Below, one piece after another: positions 12,317 through 24,699 of a DNA stretch of 64,000 bases. The position numbers were made by a program, and so were the translations under genes. The DNA comes from Microcebus murinus (Eukaryota; Chordata; Mammalia; Primates; Cheirogaleidae). The notes beneath the pieces are model-generated. The model was not told the DNA's origin. It saw only the letters and a program-made list of their open reading frames with translations, and made no database searches. The stretch's first letter is position 1. Each line of letters begins with the position of its first letter. The stretch lies in the NCBI RefSeq assembly GCF_040939455.1, contig NC_134104.1, positions 147,534,501 through 147,598,500 on the forward strand. Reading direction: 5' to 3'.

Positions 12317-12443
12317 CAGTTGGCCGTCAGTAACCCAACCTTTGGGTTCCACCAACCACAGATAGAAAATATATAAAGTTAGCCCTCAGTATCCATGGAT
12401 TTCTATCCATGGATGCAGAACCTGCAAACAGGAGGGCCAACTG
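12317..12443. mobile_element. Short Tigger-like element between TA dinucleotides
   Basis: Begins 'cagttggccgtcagta' and ends 'ggagggccaactg', a 9-bp exact inverted repeat (cagttggcc/ggccaactg). It is flanked by TA on both sides (12315-12316 and 12444-12445). The interior repeats MER2-type 'cctcagtatccatgg' phrases. It is either a 127-bp deletion derivative inserted in the larger MER2 or the far end of the same element. Confidence 0.65.
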
Positions 12444-12445
12444 TA

Positions 12446-13942
12446 TTAACATGTAGCTAACTCTGTGTCATTTTTTTCTCTTCATTTATTTCCCACCCCA
12501 TTTCAGAGTGAATTAAGCACAGGGCTGTGCCATTCTTCTGCATTAGAAGTGACCAATGGAATATACTAGATGAGGTTGGTTTGCATCATCTTCATCTCCT
12601 CAGCAGAGTTCTCATGTGACGGGCATTCTTAGATGTCCTACACGAGGGGGACTTTAATTGGCCAGGCTCCCATTGCATGAGCTTTCTACTTGGATTCCCA
12701 GTACATCAGTATGTGCATGGAGCAGTTGCCAAAAAAAGAGCCAAAAATGTGTCCTTAGCTCTCATGGGGTGAAGCAAATAGAGAAGGGAGGAGAGCTCAG
12801 CAATTTCTTTTTTATTTTGTCACATAGAGCTTTAAAAAAAAAAAAAAGGCTCAGAGCATGTTACCGTGATCCAGAAGGAAGAAAAGATAGCAGAGTATCA
12901 GGCAGAGTCCCTCCTGGCCAAGGGTGAAGAACAGCCAAGAAATGCTTTCCAGCCTGCGGCCAGCTGCACCTGCTATATTTAGGGTCAGTCTCCTTGAGGC
13001 AGTGCCTCTGCAGGATTCACCAAGGGAATTCCTGGGAATTTCCACCCACTTCCTCTCCTGCAAATGACAGCAAGTGGCTTTTCACTCTGGCGGCATTTGG
13101 ATTTGCATTTGCATTTAGGATATATTGTTAACTTAACCCGGGCTTCTTGGAGAATCCACAGCAATCAGTGTCTTTTAAGGAATGTAAATGAAATTCTCTT
13201 GTGTGTGTTATTTTTGTGTGTGTGTTGTTTTCTTTATTTGTTTATTGTATTTTTTTAAAAAAAAAATACGTTGAATATTTGAGGGCAATGATTTCGGTTC
13301 CAATTAAAGGCATATAAGAAAGGGAGAGATGATTTAATAGATGTGGCTGGCAGTTCTTTGGAGATGGTGTGTTCTGTCGAGCTGAAATTCACCTTGGGAA
13401 GAGTAGTGGGAGAGTCAGGAAGGTGTCTCCGAGGAGGTGATCTGCCCGTGGTGCTCATTGTCCTGCTCTCTGCAAGGAACAATGTTCACCTTCCACTTCC
13501 AGCCTCAGCTAAGCCTTTCCTGTTAAACATACCCTTTGTCACAAGACTCAGAAGCAGACCTTATCCACACTTTGGCCTCTAGGACATCTGAACCGGTCTC
13601 CAGGGCACCCCTACTCTCCTAAGGCCTCCCCCGCAAAATGAGTGATGTGGCTCTGCAAAAACTGTGACCATGAGGTTAGGAGAACACCCCTGACCTCTCC
13701 CCCCCTACCCCAACCCCGCCAACTTCAAGGGCCTTTTTGACAACAACAAAGGGAGCTCACACTCTGAGAGGCAGACACTGAGAGCTGCTGAGAGCAGCCT
13801 GGCAGGAGGGTTGGAAGTGTGGGTGGCAGGGAGGGCCTAGGAGACTGCTGTCCTACACTCATTAGATTAGGGGCTCTGCCTTAAAGCCGGTATACCTCTA
13901 ACCCTTGCTAGGGAGAGGCATATAAAATGTAACCAAAATGCT
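12446..13942. other. Low-copy DNA, no gene recognised
   Basis: No repeat family recognised. It contains two overlapping octamer motifs (13101-13114), a TG-rich patch (13186-13226) and a T7/A10 palindrome near 13250-13269. Short open frames (for example 13343-13582) lack motifs. Confidence 0.4.
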
Positions 13943-13964
13943 TAAAAAAAAAAAAAAAATTTAT

Positions 13965-14140
13965 CGAGTGTGGGGCAGGTGGGAGGGAGAGGAGGGGATG
14001 GGTATAGACATACATAATGAGTGTGATGTACACTGTCTGGGGGATGGTCACTCTTGAAGCTCTGACTCGAGGGGGAAGGGGAGGCAAAAGCAATGTACGT
14101 AACCTTAACATTTGTACCACCATTTTATCCTGAAATAAAA
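13965..14140 (+). mobile_element. Strepsirrhine L1 3' end, 5'-truncated
   Basis: Contains 'tgatgtacactgtctggggg', 'cttgaagctctgactcga' and 'taacatttgtaccacc', ending in an A/T tail at 14134-14153. This is the 3' UTR of the young strepsirrhine L1 lineage as I remember it. Only the last 180 bp or so is present, as expected from incomplete reverse transcription. An A tract at 13943-13959 lies just upstream. Confidence 0.75.
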
Positions 14141-14224
14141 AAAAAAATAAAATAACATACAGTCATTTCCATTTAAAAAAGAGCACTCTGAGAGTTAACT
14201 GCAAAAAAAAAGAAAACAGTGCCA

Positions 14225-14375
14225 TTGAAACAACATGCCAGAAACTTCATTAATTCCCACAACAATCTCATTTTACAGATGATGAAACTGAGGTGCCCGA
14301 AGCCCAGTGGCTAGTCAGGTCTCAATTCCAACCCACATCTTCTCTCCACAACTTCCTCCCACTCTACGGCACGTG
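14225..14375 (+). mobile_element. MIR SINE fragment
   Basis: 'aatctcattttacagatgat' followed by 'gaaactgaggtgcccgaag' is the MIR core. Confidence 0.7.
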
Positions 14376-14542
14376 TGGATACAGGGTCACATTTCAACCC
14401 AGGAGTTCTCAGCTTTTCCTCTGCCTCCGAATTGTCTGAGTTCCAAGGCTCACCCATCGGTAACTTCCCAGAGCACACACAGGCATTCTCCACCAGCAGG
14501 GCAGAGAGGGGACCGTGTCCCCATGCCTAATGCCTGCAGTGG

Positions 14543-14642
14543 CATCAGATTCAGAGGATGGGGCAGGACGTGTGTCTGGTTTGAAAGAGGCTAAAACACC
14601 CAGAACTCTAAAACACCCTCCAGTACACTTGAGAACCACTGA
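14543..14642 (+). mobile_element. MER5A-like hAT fragment
   Basis: 'cagattcagaggatgggg' leads to 'caccctccagtacacttg' and 'agaaccactg', the 3' half of MER5A. Confidence 0.5.
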
Positions 14643-14643
14643 T

Positions 14644-15334
14644 TTCATTACACCAATGGACACAGGCCAGATCATAGAATGTTTTTCCTGCCCACATAAC
14701 TGCCATTTCCATTCCCAGGGACGATCTTGGAGTTACATTTGACACACACCCCAACCCCGAGTCTTTATTCCTTGGTTATTTTTAACTTGGGAGTTTATCA
14801 AAAAACTACATTTTCTAACTAGAACATTGGCCAGGGCCAATGTGGACGTACAGACAGTGGGAAAAGAGAAGACAGGGCTCTGGGGTCGCCTGGGAACAGA
14901 GAATAGAGAATTCAAAGACAAAACTGGAGTCAGGGTTTCTCTGCTCCCCACCTACCCGGGGCTCTGAGGGCAGGACAGGAAGGACACAGCAGCAGAGCAC
15001 GGCTGTGCCCCAGCCAGGGCCACATGCGTTTGATCCACCCTGGAGGATTCCTGCAGCCCGCTGGTGCCCAGGTTGCTGGGGGCTGCCTGCCCCCCCTGTC
15101 CTGAGGACGTTCTCCAGCCACAGTCCCATGCCCGCTGCACACACAGGTCAGATCTGAAAGACGGGGGGCGAGGGGGGGTGTAAAATGCTTCAGAGCATAT
15201 CTCAGCCAGTGACAGATCGGAGTCAGTGAGCAGAAACTCCAGTTTCCTCAGACCGTGGAGAGAGATCGAGAAGTATGTTCTAGGCTGTTTTCCAGGGAGC
15301 CCCCCGTGGGATGGAGCCCACTGGCCCGCAGAGC
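14644..15334. other. GC-rich unassigned stretch
   Basis: An open frame of about 193 codons on the minus strand (14952-15533) overlaps plus-strand frames of about 100 codons. It is rich in Gly, Ser and Pro and has no domain, consistent with GC-rich noncoding DNA. Confidence 0.4.
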
Positions 15335-15470
15335 ACCCTGTGCACTGACACCCCTGAACCGCCAGCTTTCCCCGCCCTGTCCCGCTTTCCTCAGTCCTGC
15401 TTTCTGGACCACCTCCCAAATGAACCGCCTGCACCCACGTCCTTGTCTCAGGGTCTGCTTTGGGAAAACC
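15335..15470 (-). mobile_element. Unnamed dispersed repeat, copy 3
   Basis: 'cacctcccaaatgaaccg' and 'ccttgtctcagggtctgctt', followed by 'tgggaaaacccac', form the complement of the family terminus seen at 9000 and 59995. Confidence 0.6.
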
Positions 15471-15929
15471 CACAGGATGACGCAAACACATAAGCATCCT
15501 CAGTCCAGGCCCTTTCCCAGGCTTCCACTCCACCTATCAGCTGCCTATCAGAATGAGGCTCCTCATTCTGCCCTGTGAACCTGCCTGTCCTCCCTCCCTC
15601 GCTGAGTCACCTCATGCCAGGAGATTCTCCCCAGCCCACCCCCAGCCCCCAGTCACCTCCCCCTGACCTCAGGGATTAATTCAAATGACCTAATTTGGAT
15701 GAAATGAAAGCCAGGTCAGGGGACCCGCCTACCCCAGGGGCACCAGCCCTTCCAAGGCACCTCCCTGCCTGTGGGCTTTCTGGGGACTCTCAGAAGGCTT
15801 CACTCTCTCAGACCCAGCAGCCGGAAGTACCAGGGAATTAATTCTCCCTCCCCTGGGGGCAGCCCCCACTCACCTAACGACTGATGGGGGTTGCTGTCCC
15901 AGCCTCCTTCCCTCGAGTGGGGAAACACT
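15471..15929. other. GC-rich unassigned stretch with a short palindrome
   Basis: No family recognised. A perfect 10-bp inverted repeat with a 2-bp spacer (cagaatgagg-ct-cctcattctg) lies at 15549-15570. Confidence 0.4.
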
Positions 15930-16115
15930 GAGGCGGGTGTTCTACCAGGTTCCCCAGGGCTTCACAGTGGGGTTAGGCTCCCAAAGCTCCCACCATTTTC
16001 CCTTCCTGGTCTCACTTCCTCACACTCCCATTGCAACTTCCCGCCCCTCCCAAATGACACTTAAATCCTTGCCTCAGGGTCTGCTTTGGGGAACCCAAAT
16101 TAAACTGTCACAACT
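15930..16115 (-). mobile_element. Unnamed dispersed repeat, copy 4
   Basis: 'cccctcccaaatgacactt' and 'ccttgcctcagggtctgctt', followed by 'tggggaacccaaattaaac'. It lines up with copy 3, about 625 bp upstream. Confidence 0.65.
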
Positions 16116-16909
16116 CCAAGGACTGAGATAAAATACCAGAAGGAGGGAAAAAACTAGTCTCAGTCATCATTTGAACCCTAGACCAAGCAATGTCTGAGGC
16201 AATATGGTATGCTGTGGTTTTTTTTTTTTTTTTTTTGCTTAAATAAATATGAAGTGATTTTTTTTTTTTTGTCAGTTGCAACACAGTCTTAATAGATTTA
16301 TCTAAAATTGTGCAAGAATAACACCTGCACCGCCATTCTACATCCTTGGCAACGTGGTCCCAGCCTTAGCTTTTCCTACAATCTACGCCACCCTTCCCCG
16401 TCTCCACAGACAGACCAGACTGGGCTCCTTCCTGATCTCGGAAACCGTCCACGCACTTTTGTACACTCCAGCTGTCCCCCCACGCGGCACATGCCACCTC
16501 CACACCTGCCCCTTCTCTGTTGGACTAAATGTCAGCCATCTTGCAGGGCCCAGTTCAAGAGCCTTCTCTGCCACCTCCAGCCAGACCAAAGTCTCCTCCG
16601 TCTTCCGGTAGGATATTGTTCTTCCCTCGTGGCACTTTCCATATTCTCCTCATATTTGTCATAGCAAGAAAAATTTTCTATTAAAATTACCAACTGTCTC
16701 AGGCGGCCCTGGATACTGTTCATGTTTTGTTTCTTGGCCTGGCTCTTGGTTACACAGGTGTGTTCACTTTGTGAAAATTTATTAAATAGTGTGCTTCTAA
16801 TGTGTGCACTCTCTATATGTACATTACGTTATCAATAAAATAGTTTATTTAAAGATAAAATATCAACTGTAGTCTAAAGTCCTCATGGCACAGAAAAAGT
16901 TCTTTTTTT
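16116..16909. other. Unassigned, with two T tracts
   Basis: T tracts of about 19 (16218-16236) and 12 (16259-16270) flank a short AT-rich spacer. The remainder is pyrimidine-rich and unrecognised. Confidence 0.4.
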
Positions 16910-16929
16910 CTCTCTCTCTCTCTCTCTCT
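16910..16929. repeat. (TC)n dinucleotide repeat
   Basis: Ten uninterrupted TC units, preceded by a T run. Confidence 0.9.
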
Positions 16930-17654
16930 GAGCACTATATACATCTGGATTGTAAAACTTTGGGGTTAGGAGATGGTTGAATGACTTGCCCCAAAAGAAG
17001 AAGAATTGGAGCTTCCCAGAGTGGGGAGGAGTGGGTGAGAAGAACAGACAGAGGAAGGGACAACTGCCACACACCCACAAGGTGATTGCTGCTCTGAGAC
17101 CCACGACTTTCAACACATTATCGAAGTTCACAAAATGCAGGGCACATGTGGGTGTTTTCTAGACAGTGGTAAAGTGGCTTAGCGCCGTGTGCCCACTGAC
17201 ACAGAAGGGAGTGTGGTTGGCATGTCTAATTCAGGAGCTGGCAGTAAAGAGCCCGAGAGAGAGTGAACTCTGACTCTGAAGATTAGCATTTCTCTGACTC
17301 TGAAGATTAGCATTTGCCGCTGGGAAGACATCAGACTCCACGAGGCCAAGAAATTGGGTGTTGAAGCCAAGTTTCAAGTTTTGTTCCTATCAGGGAGATA
17401 GGGACATGATAGTCTTCTCAGTATGTCCTTTCTCGCTTTTGGGTCTGTAAGTTTCTTGAGTTGAAGATAGCAATTGGATGGATGGAAAGAGATATGAGAG
17501 AGAAAGAGAGAGAAAGCTCTGAGAGAGAGAGATGTTATCCTTGTACCTGCAAAAGTGCTCAATAAACCTTTTCTGCATGAATTGATGAAAAATGGAAAGA
17601 GGGGAGGTACTTGTGGCTTCTTGAATAACCAAGAACTCTCCTAATATAGAATTA
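16930..17654. other. Unassigned, purine-rich toward the right
   Basis: Contains the 24-bp tandem duplication annotated separately and a GA-rich patch at 17490-17532. No gene seen. Confidence 0.4.
17268..17315. repeat. Exact 24-bp tandem duplication
   Basis: Two identical head-to-tail units, 17268-17291 and 17292-17315, each starting 'ctctgactctgaag' and ending 'attagcattt'. Perfect identity suggests a recent slippage or repair event. Confidence 0.95.
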
Positions 17655-17795
17655 GCCTAATAGTAGAAAGAACATAAAATTTCCAGTTGAAGACTAGCTT
17701 GAATTCTCAGCTTAACCACTTACTAGCTGTGTTACTTTGAGCAAGTCACAATCTCTCTGAACTTCAGTCTCTTCACCTATAGGAACATAAAGAAG
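17655..17795 (-). mobile_element. MIR SINE, reverse orientation
   Basis: 'ccacttactagctgtgtt' and 'gagcaagtcacaatctctct', with 'cttcagtctcttcaccta', are the MIR complement. Confidence 0.75.
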
Positions 17796-18399
17796 CTCTT
17801 TCATAAACTGCAACGTGCTCTTCAGATTTCTCCGTTTTCAGGACCTGCATTCTAAGTTGGCAAGACTCACCTCAATGGTTGAACTTTCCTGGCCCCCAAA
17901 TGCCTCCTTCACCAGTTTGTAGACTCTGACACAGGTACAACAGTTAACAAGAGTATAGAAATGCAAATAGTCATTGATTTGAATTCACACAGAGCTGTAA
18001 GGAATTCTTGGCAGAGTTGATCCAGAAAGAGCAGTTTTTCTTCAGTGGGAAGACACTGAGAATTTCAGTGGGGTAAGGAGAGGCCACAAGAGAAGGGATG
18101 AAGGGTGGGGAGGTTTGGTGGCTTTATTTCAAAGGTCTTCATTCCTCTCTTGCTATACTGTCACTGTTGTGTGCTATTGTCATTCGCATTCCTGTCTTGT
18201 TGAAGTAGGCAGATGTTACATGAACTTTGGAAAAGAATAAACCAGGTGTGGAGTATGTCTTCTCAGAAGTAACACCTGCATGAGGTGCACCTGGGCCCCC
18301 CCCTCAAAGCGCTTCACAGCAGGGGTGTGATGTTTGCCGGAGGCACCTTTCCAACCCCCCCTGTAAGGCCCTACCCAGTGGTGGGCACAAGAAGAATCC
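17796..18399. other. Unassigned stretch
   Basis: No repeat or gene recognised. A C8 run lies near 18296-18303. Confidence 0.4.
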
Positions 18400-18575
18400 T
18401 GTAGATCAGACCTTCTGACTTGTGGGTGGTAAGAATCCCTTGGGAGTTTTGTCCAAATGCAAACTGGGGTTCCAGTGCTGAGGTGGGACCTGAGATTCTG
18501 CATTTCTGACAAGCTCTCCCAGGTGATGTTCATGCTGCTCCTTTATGGACTACACTTTGAGGACCAGGGCTATAG
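18400..18575 (-). mobile_element. MER5A hAT DNA transposon
   Basis: 'gattctgcatttctgaca', 'ctcccaggtgatgttcatgc' and 'ctacactttgagga' give the MER5A order, read in reverse. Confidence 0.7.
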
Positions 18576-19490
18576 AGGCTTGTTAAATTAACAAATGAAT
18601 GGATAAATCAGTAAACAGATAATGAGCAAATTAACTTATTGAATTATTATCTATGTTATCAGCTGCGGCTCTTTCATCCGCTAAGAGACTCTTACCTGTC
18701 TGCGCCTTCCAGGAATTGCAGCCTGTTATTTACAGGCAGCTGTTTTCAGCCACGTGGCCTATCTCTGCTTTTGAACAGCAGCTGCGTACCCCTGGGCCCC
18801 CACTCCCAACCTGTGCCCTGTAACTCAGCAGGTAGCATTTGATGTGAAGATGAAAGGACCAGCACACCTGGGTGTCTGCCCCATTCTTCAAGCTCCACTT
18901 CCCCATCATCAATCACTCCAACCCTGTCACTGATCAAATTAAAAGCTAGGCTCCCCGGCTCCTGGTGCAACAAATTCTGGTTCACAGACAACCCCAAGGC
19001 CGGCTTGGCCAAGCCCCAAGAAGAGGTGGAAGGGCCAACAAGTTGCTACTTTGCTTGATCACTTTCCGGGGGCCAACTCCATGTCCAGCTGGCTGTCATT
19101 CTCTTCCCAACATCCCAGGGACTGTGTTGGACGACAACTGGGAATGAGATAAGGAGGATCCTGAGCTCCTTCAGGTGTGCCTGGCAGAGCACAGCCCGGG
19201 CAGAGCAGGTCTGCCTCAGAGCAGCCCGTGTGCACAAGCTCTCTGGGTTTGCTCTGCGTTGGTGGTATCAGAAATGAACTAAAAGCCTGGCCTCCTGTAT
19301 CTCAGGGCTTCTCCCTGCCCAAGAGCCTTCATCGGAATGAGTTACCAATGACAAAAATACCTCCTCATCTCCAACAGTAGTCAGATTTCTAACGTGTGGC
19401 CTCCTTTGACATGCATCCTTTCTAGATATGAAGAGTGCCATTTCTAGAAGACTTTGGTTCCTTCTGAACATGGCTGATGACCACTGAGGA
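18576..19490. other. Low-copy DNA, no gene recognised
   Basis: No recognisable interspersed repeat. Short open frames of 60-88 codons occur on both strands without motifs. Confidence 0.4.
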
Positions 19491-19491
19491 C

Positions 19492-20260
19492 ATTTGGACA
19501 CCAGCAAATTCAACCCATATTCATCGAGCATCTAATAAATCCCGAGCACTGTCTGTACTGCCAAGGACACAGTGGGTCTCCAAAACACACAGGCCCCTGC
19601 TCCTCACCCCAACCCCAGAGCACACGTTCTAGTAAGCAAGGAGAGAAAACAAACAAGTCAATAAATAATTAAGATATTTTCAGATAGTGACAAGGCTGTA
19701 AAAACAATTTTACAAGGTAATGCAACACAAGAATTTTAGGGAGTTAGGAAACACCTTTTTGAAGAGGTGACATTTGAATTGGTACCTAAAAGGTGAGAAG
19801 GAGCCAGCCACATGGAAACCTGGGTGCAAAACAGCATGTCACCAATACAAAGTTCCAAAGGAGGAAAGACACTTCCAATGCTCCAAGAAAAGAGAGAAGG
19901 GCAGCCTGGTTGGAGCATGGAGTGAGGGAGGACATGGGTCAATACAACATGTGGGGCAGATCATGTGGGACCTTGTACGTTATTCTAATGCAATGAGAAT
20001 CCACAGGGGCATCTTAGGCAGCGGACAGACACATTGTGACTTACATTTTAAAGAGTATGCTAAAGGCTATATGCCTAAAAGATTGCAGGAGGAGGAGCAC
20101 AAGGTGGAAATGGAAGCAGGAAGACCAATTAGAAGGTAACTATGGTCATTCACCAGGGAGATGTTGGTGGCATGGACTGAGAGAAGTGGTTGGATTTGGA
20201 AATGTGGACCAGGAACATCATGGAAACCTCCACTGGGTGGCATCTTTACCAACCCCACTC
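19492..20260 (-). mobile_element. L2 LINE, antisense
   Basis: Shows the L2 complement order: 'attcatcgagcatctaata', 'gacatttgaattggtacct', 'cagatcatgtgggacctt' and 'gaagcaggaagaccaatt'. The L2 frame is broken, so the plus-strand open frame at 19774-20139 is incidental. Confidence 0.8.
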
Positions 20261-20476
20261 CCTCAAACTCCTGCAAAGGTGCCTTAATGCAGGAAGTCAT
20301 CAGTCCTAGACCCACACTTCCTAGAAGCTGGATGCTGTTCCCAGTATCCCAACGTGGTGAGACTGTTTTCCACCCTCCGAGTGCAAATAATCCAATCTCT
20401 GGTCATGATCTGCATTTCTCCTGACTTCTGCCTTCAAACCTGGAACATCCTAATAAATAAGCATCAAAATGCTTTA

Positions 20477-20488
20477 TTAGCACTAAAT
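20477..20488. repeat. L1 target-site duplication, left copy
   Basis: 'ttagcactaaat', identical to 25962-25973. It marks the 3' (A-tail) boundary of the antisense L1. Confidence 0.85.
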
Positions 20489-23400
20489 TTTTTAATAAAT
20501 GGCTTTATTTTTTCAATTCACAAATTAAAATGGTATATATCATATACAGTGTGACATTTTGATATATATAGTAAAATGATTAAATCAGGCTAATTCACAT
20601 ATTCATTATCTCACACATTATTTTTTGGTGGTGAGAACATTTAAGATACACACTCTTAGCAATTTTCAAGTATGCAATACATAATTATTAACTATAGTTA
20701 CCATGCGGTACAATATATCTCCAGGACTTTTTTGTCCTAGCTAACTAAAACTTTTTTTTTACCCTTTGACCAATGTCTCCCCTTCTCCCTCCAGCCCCGG
20801 GCAACCACCATTCTAGTCTCTGCTTCTACGAGTTCAACTGTTTTATGTTCCACATATAAGTGACATTACATGTCATTTGTTTTTTTGTGTATGGCATTTA
20901 TTATAATGTCCTCCAGGTTTGCCCATGTTACCCCAAATGACAGAATTTCCTTTAATTTTAAGACTGAATGATATTCTATTGTGTTGTATACACACACACA
21001 CACACATACATGTACACACACCCCACATTTTCTTTATCCGTCCATCCATGTGTCCAACTTGTTGGACACAGGTTGATTCCAAATCTTGGCTATTGTGAAT
21101 AGTGCTGCATTAAATGTGGGAATGCAGATATCTTTTCAATATACTGATTTCCCTTCTTTTGGACATATACCTAGCAGTGGGATTGTGGGGTCATATGGAA
21201 GTTCTACTTTTGGGTTTCTATTTGGCCATCTTACTCTGCTCCCTTCTCAGATTTCAGCTTTTCACCACTGAGTATGATAATAGCTGTGGACTTGTGTCAT
21301 ATATGGCCTTTATTATGTCGAGGCACATTACGTCTGTACCTAATTTATTGAGAATTTTTATCATGAAAGAATATTCAATTTTGTCAAATGCTTTTTCTGC
21401 ATCTATTGACATGATTACGTGATTTTTATCCATTATTCTGTTAATGTGGTGTATCACATTGATTGATTCACATATGTTGAAACATACTTACATCCAGGGA
21501 TAAATCCTATTTGATCGTTATTCATGATCCTTTTAATGTGCTGTTGAATTTGCTTTGCTATATTTATTGAGGATTTTTGCATCTATGTTCTTCAGGGATA
21601 TTGGCCTGTAATTTTCTTTTCTTGTAGCGTCCTTATCTAGCTTTGGTATCAAATGCAAGTGGTATTAATGTTGGCCTCAAAAAATGAGTTTAGAAGTGTA
21701 TCCTTTGCTTCTGTTCTTTTTTTTTTTTTTTTTGAAGAGTTTGGAAAGAATTAGCAAAAATTTTTATTTAAATGCTTGATACAATTTGCCAGTGAAACCA
21801 TCAGGTCTTGGGATATTTTTTATTGGAAGGTTTTTGAATATTAATTCATTCTGTTTTATTCATTATTGTTCTGTTCATATTTTCTATTTCTTCATGATTC
21901 AGGTTTGGTAAGTTGTATGTTTCTTGGAATTTATCTATTTCTCCTAGATTATCCAATTTGTTGGTATATAATTGTTCATAAGTCTTTAATTATCCTTTTT
22001 ATTCCTGAGGTATCTGTTATAATGCCTCCTCTTTCATTTCTAATTTTATTTGAGTCTCTCTCTCTCTTTTCTAGTTAGTCTAAAGATTGGACAATTTTGT
22101 TTATCTTTTACAAAAACTTTCAGTTTTATTGATCTTTTCTATTATTTCTCTAATCTTTATTTCTGCTCTGATCTTTATGATTTGCTTCCTTCTGCTGACT
22201 TGGGGCTTAATTTATTCTTCTTTCTCTAGTCCCTTGAGGTGAAAAGTTAGGGGTTTTTGGTAGATCTTTCTTCTTTCTTAATATATGTATTTATTGCTAT
22301 TAACTTCCCTCTTAGAACTGCTTTTGTGGCATCTCATTAGATTTGATATGTTATAATTCCATTTTCATATGTACCAATATATTTTTTATTTCCATTTTGC
22401 TTTTTTCTTTGACTCATTGGTTGTTCATCAAGAGTATATTGTTTAAATTTCACATATTTGTGTATTTCCCAATTTTTCTCCTATTATTGATATCTAGTTT
22501 TACACCATTGTGATCAGAAAAAATACTTCTGATTTAAATATACTTCTGATATGATTTAAATCTTTTGAATTTGCTAAGACTTGCTTTGCAGTCTAACATA
22601 TTACCTATCCTGGATAATATTATATGTTTGCTTGAAAAGAATGTGTATTCTGTTACTGTTGGATGAAATGTTATGTTTATGTCTGTTGGATTCATTTGGC
22701 GTATAATGTTGTTGAAGTCCACTTTTTCCTTATTGATTTTCTGTCCTGATGATCTATCTGTTGTTGAAAGTGGGGTGATAAAGTTCCCTACTGCTCTTTA
22801 TTGCTGTCTATTTCTCATTTCAGTTTTATTAACATTTGTTTTACCTATTTAGGTGCCCCAATGTTGGGTGCATGTATATTTACAATTTTTATTTCTCTTG
22901 ATGAATCAACTCTTTTGTCATTACATAATGATCTTCTTTGTCTCTTGTGACAATTTTTTACTTAAAGTCTATTTTGTCTAATATAAATATACCCACTCCT
23001 GCTCTCTCTGGTTAGGACATCTTTTTCCATCCCTTCACTTTTAGCTCATTTGTGCTCTTAACACTAAAAAGAGTCTTTTGTAGGCACCATATAGTTGAAT
23101 CTTGTTTGTTTTTTTTAAGGCCATTTATATTTAACATAATTATTGTTAGGTAAGCACTTACTACTGCCATTTTATTAATTGTTTCATCACTGTTTTGTAC
23201 TTTTTGTTCTATTTTTCCTCTCTTGCGGTCTTCCTTTGTGATTTGATCTTTTTTTTTTTTTTCGTAATGGTACACTTTGATTCCTTTCTTTTTTTCTTAT
23301 CTATATTTTCTTTGTGTTATCATAGGGCTTACATAAAACATCTTATAGTTATAATAGTTTATTTTATGCTAAGAACTTAAATTTGACTATGTACAAAAAC

Positions 23401-24699
23401 CTCAAAATTTTAATTTCTCCTCTCCCCACATTTTATGCTGTTGATGTCACAATTTATATTTTATATGTCATATATGCACTAAAAATTATTGTAGCTATAG
23501 AAATTTTTAACATTAATACTTTTGTCTTTTAACATTTATACTAGAATTAAAAATGATTTACATAACACCATTACATTATTAGTATATTCTGAATTTGACT
23601 ATGTTCTTTTGTACAGTGAGCTTTATACTTTCATATGTTTTCTTGTTTTCAGTTAGTGTCCTTTCATTCCAACCTGAAGAATTCCCATTAGCATTTTTGT
23701 ACTGCAGGTCTAGTGGTAATGAACTTCTAAAGCTTTTGCTTGTTTGGGAAATCCTTCTCTATCCTTCATTTTTGGAGTACAAATTTGTGGCATACAGTAT
23801 TATTGATTTGCAGTTTTTTCTTTCAGCACTTTGGATATAGTATCCCACTTTCCTGACCTTCAAGATTTTTGCTGAGGAATAAACTTAAGTATTAAGGGGA
23901 TTCTGTTGTATGTGATGAGTTGCTTTCCCCCTGTTGCTTTCAAAATTCTCTTTGTCTCTTACTTATGAGAATTTGATTATAGTATGTTTCAGTGACTATC
24001 TTTTTACATTTAATATATTTGGGGTTCTTTGGGATTTATGGATCTGCATGTTCTTTTTCCTTTCCAGATTTGGGCAGTTTTCTGTCATTATGTCTTTAAA
24101 TAAGCTTCATTTTCCCTTTCTCTTTCTCTGCTCATTCTGCAATTGCCATAATGAATATTTGTTCATTTTATGATATTTCATAAGTCCCCTAGGCTTACTG
24201 CATTCTTTTACATTCTTTTTTTGTTTCTTTGTTTCATGAGTGTTTTCAAGCTCACTGAAAAAAATCTGCTTGATTGAGTATGTTGGTGAAGCTCTCTACA
24301 AAACTTTTCAATTCCGTCATTATATTCTTTACTTTCAGAATTTCTTTTTCATTCTTTTTAATGGTTTTTATCTCTTTGTTCCCTTCTAATTTTGTTAGTG
24401 TATTGTTTTCCTGATTTTTGTTTAGCTATCTATCTGTGTTTTCTTATAGCTCACTGAGCTTCTACAAGATGATTATTTTAAATTTTTGTCAGACAGTTCA
24501 TACATCTCCATTTCTTTAGGGTTGATTAATTATGCTTTATTTTGTTCCTTTGGTGGTGTCATGTTTCCCTAATTATTCATGATCCTTGTGACCATGTGTT
24601 GGTGTCTGCATATTTGAAGAAGTAGGCACCTATTCTAATCTTTACAAACTGACTTCTACAAGGGAAGCCCTTTACCATCAGCCCATACAGAGATTCTAG

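Noticed and set aside
13857..13960. Possible small RNA-derived retroposon ending in an A17 tract
   Set aside because: The sequence does not match tRNA, 7SK, Y, U-snRNA or 5S features I know. The A tract alone is not enough.
14952..15533. 193-codon minus-strand frame
   Set aside because: GC-rich low-stop sequence, overlapping open phases on the other strand, no domain, and part of it lies in repeat copy 3.
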